Source of the DNA: Phellopilus nigrolimitatus
Taxonomy: Eukaryota; Basidiomycota; Agaricomycetes; Hymenochaetales; Hymenochaetaceae
Direction of reading: 5' to 3'
Assembly (NCBI GenBank): GCA_021029095.1
Contig: JAJOHG010000257.1
Location: 1-36,546 of the forward strand
DNA length: 36,546 nt
Shown here: in pieces, positions 32,201 to 36,546 of the stretch
Numbering within the stretch: position 1 is the stretch's first letter
How the letters are laid out: every line of letters starts with the position of its first letter
The notes under the pieces: generated by a model
The model's database searches: none
Told to the model about the DNA's origin: nothing
The model's input: the letters and a program-made list of their open reading frames with translations, nothing else
Position numbers and translations under genes: made by a program

Positions 32201-33710
32201 AGGTGCAACAGGAGGAATAGGCCGAGCAAAGTCCTCGTCCATTGTTCCTGTGTCCCCTTCCGAGTCGTCACCAGATATCTCGAGGTTACGCACGCCTCCC
32301 ATGAGACTTGTGATGTTCAACGTACGGTCTCCCATGTCCATGCTGTTATCCATACTATCATCTGTGCTCGTGAAGCTGGGGTCTTCATTTGTAACGCGAC
32401 CCATTCCATTGCCTTCCGGGCTCTCACCCTGACCGACGAAATCAAAGGACGCGCGTGCCTTCCGGAGACGCGAGAGAGCGTTGGTAAGCTCCATCTCTTC
32501 GCCATCATCATCATCATCACCCTCCGTCTGGCTGTGTGTTACGGCCTGCAGCGCGAGCCACGCATCGCTTGGTGGCTTGGGCTCCTTGAGCGACTTCTCG
32601 AGCGGGATCGTGAACTCCACGGGCGATTCGCTTTCTTGTGATGCCAAAGATGTCGTGGTCATATCTTCCCCATCAACGTCCTCGTCCTCGTCATCGGCAG
32701 GCTTACTTGACGGAGCAGGTACGAACTTTACAGACGAGCGACGCCGTGAGGAGAGCGATGAGCGGCGAGCCATCGCTTGTTGCTGTGCGATAGAGAGCGA
32801 ACGCTTGCGGCGGATATTCAATGCGATCGCCTCCGTAATATCCATGTCATTGTCATCGTCGTCGTCATCGTCTTCTTCGTCATCCTCGAATTCTCTATCG
32901 TCTCCGGAAACATCTTCGCGAGGTAAGTCTGTCCTGTTTTCTTCATTACTAGCCGCGGCCGCGGCTGCGAAGTAAATGGGAACAGTAGGAGGTTCCGAGA
33001 ATTGGTCCTCATCCTCGTCCTCGTCCATAGACATGGACGCCTCACCGTATTCTGAAGCCATGGACACTCGTCTGGCTGAGGCAACGCTGACGCGTCGTCC
33101 AGGGTAATCATTCTCGTTACTCAATCGAGGTACTGGCGGAGGCTCAGATGGCGGGGATGGAGATGGCTCAACTTGAGGAGAGGCTACGGACGGTGACGAG
33201 CTCGGTCCACCTGAACTATTGGTGTTTTGGTCGTTTGTGTCGAACACGCTGTACATACGATGTTTAATGAGAATATGCCATATTCAAAATACATGATTTC
33301 ACTCACCGATATTGAGCGAAAGGAGCGAAGCTGACTCGTCGCCCGATACTCTTCCGTGATGTATTGTCGGACACTTCTGCTCGATAGTCTATGCTTTCGG
33401 TTGCCGCATCGTCGTCGTCGTCGTCATTGCCGTCCACCTCCGTCGATGTTACATTGCTTTGCGGCTGTTGCTGCAATCGTTCGTGCTCCTGCTCCTGCTC
33501 TTGCCGCTGTGCTGGTTGTGGTTGTGGTTCCTGCAGCTGTTGAGGAGGCTCGAATGTAAAGGGTGTCGATTTCAGAATGCTCTTGCGGGGAATGAGTTGT
33601 TGCGCGCCGCTAGGGACGAGACTTTGTGCTCTCTTCCGGCCGAGTATCCCTTGACGAGTCTTTGGCGCATTCGACGACGGTGCAAAGGATTGACGGCGCT
33701 GCGGCGGCAT
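29267..33710 (-). CDS. SPC7: Outer kinetochore scaffold Spc7/KNL1, 1292 aa
   Basis: KMN-network subunit that links the kinetochore to the spindle checkpoint and PP1. Ten exons: 33710-33307, 33248-31259, 31201-31087, 31017-30800, 30741-30616, 30557-30382, 30311-30130, 30059-29785, 29716-29439 and 29381-29267; all phases agree. Near the N-terminus both PP1-docking motifs are present: SILK (residues 44-47) and RVSF (125-128). MELT-type repeats, which bind Bub3-Bub1 after Mps1 phosphorylation, appear as MDIT (about 270) and MELT (about 387), plus weaker LEIS-like sites. The middle is acidic and disordered. The Spc7 domain starts at SISIEEFLMMTSVKFMDELTIPRRST, followed by coiled coil (DRASLSDIINKANDLLPALRQQ, FAEKLTELEAQKQENIQ) and a C-terminal RWD-like part (KVTQQMLELVFDELFVVTVP). 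It is divergent from a kinesin-6. Confidence 0.94.
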
Positions 33711-33902
33711 CTTGGTATTCGTCGTCGTTGTCGTTATGGTCTTTGGTTGCCGATTTGGACACCATTGTGGTCAAATCACGGTCGACACCAACAAGGCGAA
33801 AGGAACAGACGCGGTCACCTGACTAAGGAGTCACGCGCTCTAATCAATATTAAGAACGCGGCCACATCGTCTACGTTGTCACCAACTCGAACATCGCCGA
33901 CA
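33711..33902. promoter_or_regulatory. Bidirectional promoter SPC7 / kinesin-6 with three ACGCG motifs
   Basis: 192 bp between opposed start codons. ACGCG occurs at 33809-33813, 33833-33837 and 33856-33860, spaced 24 and 23 bp. ACGCG is the core of the MCB element bound by MBF at G1/S-regulated yeast genes. No TATA box is seen. Confidence 0.5.
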
Positions 33903-36546
33903 ATGACAACGCGCAGAACAGCGCCAGTGCGCTCAACCGTATCAAAGTCAGCTGTACCCGCGAGAGTCACTCGTGCCGCCGCGGCGCGCTCCCCGGGTCC
34001 ATCGGCCACAGTCGAACCTCCGGCTCCTCCCAAATCTGCACCTGCAGAGAAGGCAAAGGCAAGGAAGCCGCTCGTCAACAGGAACCATGCTCCACCGCCA
34101 GCTAAAAAGACGGCAAAAGTCCCGCCTCCGGCTAAGCAAACAGTAGTAGATGACGGAGACAGAGAGCCAATCAAGGTGCGTCGTCTCTTACAGCTCAGTT
34201 TCTTTTGTATCTATACTTACAGAAGTCGACGCAAGGCATTCTTGCGCATACGTCCCAACGTCGATGAAAACGAGCAACTGGGGACACCTTATCTCAAGTC
34301 TTTGTCTGCAACTACGGTGCAGATGTCTGATGTATCTGGTACCAATCGCATCCGCCTTCATCCTCAAGCGCAGATCTACACATTTAATCACATCTTCCCA
34401 CCTGAAACCCTTCAGGCCGAATTCTTCACAGAAACTACCCTTCCCCTTGTCCGTGATTTACTTTCAGGTCAGAATAGCCTCATATTCACGTACGGCGTAA
34501 CCAACTCTGGCAAGACGTACACTATTCAAGGAGGATCTCGGCCGGGCACCGCTGGGTTGCTGCCTCGAACACTTGATGTTGTATTCAATAGCTTGGAAGG
34601 ACTGCAGAGCAACATACCAGTAAGCTACTCATAATTCTGCCTCTATCAACCTAAACTGTCTTCAGTATCGTCCAGTACGACTAGCAGGTGTCGAACACGC
34701 TGCGCACGATGACCCACAATTTTCTCTACCAGATATATCCGACGAGAAAGCCATCGCATATGCTTTAGGTGAAATGAGCTTGCAGGATGTTGACTCTACA
34801 ACAGTCAAAGTCGACAAAAACTATGAATACTCGATCTGGATCTCGTATGCTGAAGTATACAACGAAAAGGTGTACGACCTGCTGTCAAATGACACCTCTG
34901 AAGAGGCTAGTGCATGTGCGACTCCGCAGGGCCCGAATGTCCTCCCGCGCTCGGGCGCACTAAAGAAATTCCCTCGTTCAACTTCCACTTGGTCGAATCT
35001 TGCGACACTCGGTTCATCCTCCGTACCCGATATCCTCCTAGTGAAACGGAAAGCTCTCGCGCTGAAAAGTGACCCAGAGAGCGCGGGAAAGTACGTAGCG
35101 GGGCTGAAGTGCGTGCGCGTGCGCTCCACGGATGAAGCAAAGCGTGTTTTTCGAACGGGCAACATTAACAGGCGCGTGTTCGGCACTCTCGCGAATGCCG
35201 TGTCCTCGCGTAGCCACGGCATCTTCACGCTACGCGTCGTGCGCGTGCACCGTGCGGATCACAACGATGTGACTGTCTCGCGACTGTCAATCGTCGACCT
35301 AGCCGGGTCCGAGCGCACGAAAAACACGCAGAATACAGGCGAGCGGTTGAAGGAGGCCGGCAGCATCAACAAGTCGCTCATGGTACTCGGACAGTGCATG
35401 GAGGCAATGCGGACTAATCAACGGCGCCTTGCTGCTTCACTCGCTGCACCTGGGCGTGGAGGCCTTGATCTCGCCAGTCCAAACACGGGCGTAAAGCTTG
35501 CGATCGTTCCCTTTCGACACAGCAAGCTGACGGAGCTTTTCCAAGACTTTTTTGTCGGCGAACGTGATGGGCGCGCGGTGATGATAGTCAACGTTAACCC
35601 GTATGATACCGGCTTCGATGAGAACAGCCATGTGATGCGCTTTGCAGCGCTCGCGAGGGAAGTAACGACAGTCCCTACTGCAGCGCCTCATAAAGCAAAT
35701 ATACGACAGCCCCCGCCTCCCACTCCACGCACGACTGCAGCAGGTAAGTCGCAGGCACCGCGTCGTAGGAAGGTGACAATTTCCACGGGGGGGTCGGAAG
35801 CAGAAAAGCCAGCGAAGCCCATCTGGAAATCGTCGAAGGTAAGCTTCCTATTTCTTTTCTCCTTTTTAACGCTTATCCGAATCTTTAATGCAGAGGATGA
35901 AGAAGCCGACGATGATGATGATGAACCTGCGGACCTTCTTGTTGATGCATTGTTCGAAGAGCTAGAAGATTTGCGTATCAAGGTATATATTTGATAGCAT
36001 TCTCTTCATGGATCAACTCACTAAACAGTACATCCTCTCGCACTAGTTATATGAATCGGAGATGCGCTGTGCAGTCGTTGAGGCCGAGACACGAGAAGAG
36101 GTCATGCACGAGATGGAGATGCGGATGCTTGACATGGAACGCATTTTCGCCAAACGGCTTATGCATGCTGTGAGTTTGCAATTCACTGACCCCCGATTGC
36201 GAGCTAAAGCTAACTTCACACATAGGTGGAGCAGAATGACGCAAAGACAGACGCGAAGATCGACATGCTGCACCAGTTCGGTGCTTTCAATGGCCAGTCG
36301 CAGTCACCAAAGGACACTGATCCTGGTGATGCTAGCTTCGACACCGTTGAAAGCGGATATACAGATGAGAACAGTGAAGGCAATGCTGCGAGTAATCCGC
36401 AGGTATGATGTTGCTCAAAAGGATCTAGCATCTTCTTCTGACAATTTTCTCCAAATCAGATCACCGACGACAGCGAAGGCGAAGGGGACGAGGAGGAGGA
36501 TCTATCCGATGACCCGCTTGCCGATTCTAGCGAACCCGAAGAAGGC
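33903..36546 (+). CDS. Kinesin-6 (KIF20/MKLP-like) motor protein, 3' end beyond the window
   Basis: Microtubule motor acting in anaphase spindle elongation or midzone organisation in this subfamily. Exons 33903-34175, 34236-34619, 34666-35838, 35896-35982, 36047-36169, 36226-36402 and 36460-36546 (open), giving 768 visible residues. A basic Pro/Ala-rich N-tail (1-91) precedes the motor, which opens AFLRIRPN. The P-loop is GVTNSGKT (178-185), the kinesin-6-type variant of the usual GQTGSGKT. Switch I is NAVSSRSHGIF, switch II is VDLAGSERTKNT, followed by LKEAGSINKSLMVLGQ and FRHSKLTELFQDFF. An insertion of roughly 100 residues between SYAEVYNEKVYDLL and YVAGLKCVRV is typical of kinesin-6 loop 6. 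Acidic and coiled-coil sequence follows. Introns 1 and 3 use AAG and GAG acceptors chosen to keep the frame. Confidence 0.92.

Overview
This window looks like nuclear DNA of a filamentous basidiomycete, most likely an agaricomycete mushroom-type fungus. It is GC-rich, its genes carry many short introns (about 50-80 nt, mostly GTRNGT...YAG), and its protein types (Myb-C2H2 regulator, KNL1/Spc7, kinesin-6, Utp4, Prp17, Tim10) fit that group. All gene models below were assembled by hand from splice consensus, reading phase and family conservation. No transcript data were available.

Left arm (1-7.8 kb), housekeeping: a threonine aldolase running off the left edge (-), a tiny zinc-binding protein (+), the mitochondrial chaperone Tim10 (-), the ribosome-biogenesis WD40 protein Utp4 (+) and an Mpv17/PMP22-family membrane protein (-). 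The genes are arranged as divergent and convergent pairs.

Middle (7.8-20.9 kb): about 13 kb with very few genes, and the most interesting part of the window. It holds two small genes on the minus strand, about 6 kb apart. Each encodes a signal peptide followed by repeated short peptides that end in Asp-Trp, then a dibasic Kex2-type site (KR or RR), then spacers made of X-Ala/X-Pro dipeptides. This is the layout of ascomycete alpha-factor-type precursors. The larger gene (15575-16364, seven exons) has the signal peptide in exon 1, a pro-segment in exon 2 and one peptide unit in each of exons 3-7. All of its introns are phase 0 and fall exactly where the dipeptide spacer meets the peptide core. 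The predicted products are 11-residue Q...KDW peptides. The smaller gene (9204-9404) carries three copies that all converge on LNADW. The same region holds at least six exact copies of the palindrome GTACATGTAC, a minisatellite, and decayed sequence sharing a 21-bp motif.

Right arm (20.9-36.5 kb), cell division, splicing and regulation: a three-Myb-repeat/C2H2 zinc-finger regulator (-) divergent from the splicing factor Prp17/Cdc40 (+); a stretch with a possible structured RNA near 26.1 kb; a Ser/Pro-rich coiled-coil protein of unknown role (+); and the outer-kinetochore scaffold Spc7/KNL1 (-). Spc7 is divergent from a kinesin-6 motor (+) that runs off the right edge. Those two mitotic genes share a 192-bp intergenic region with three evenly spaced ACGCG motifs.
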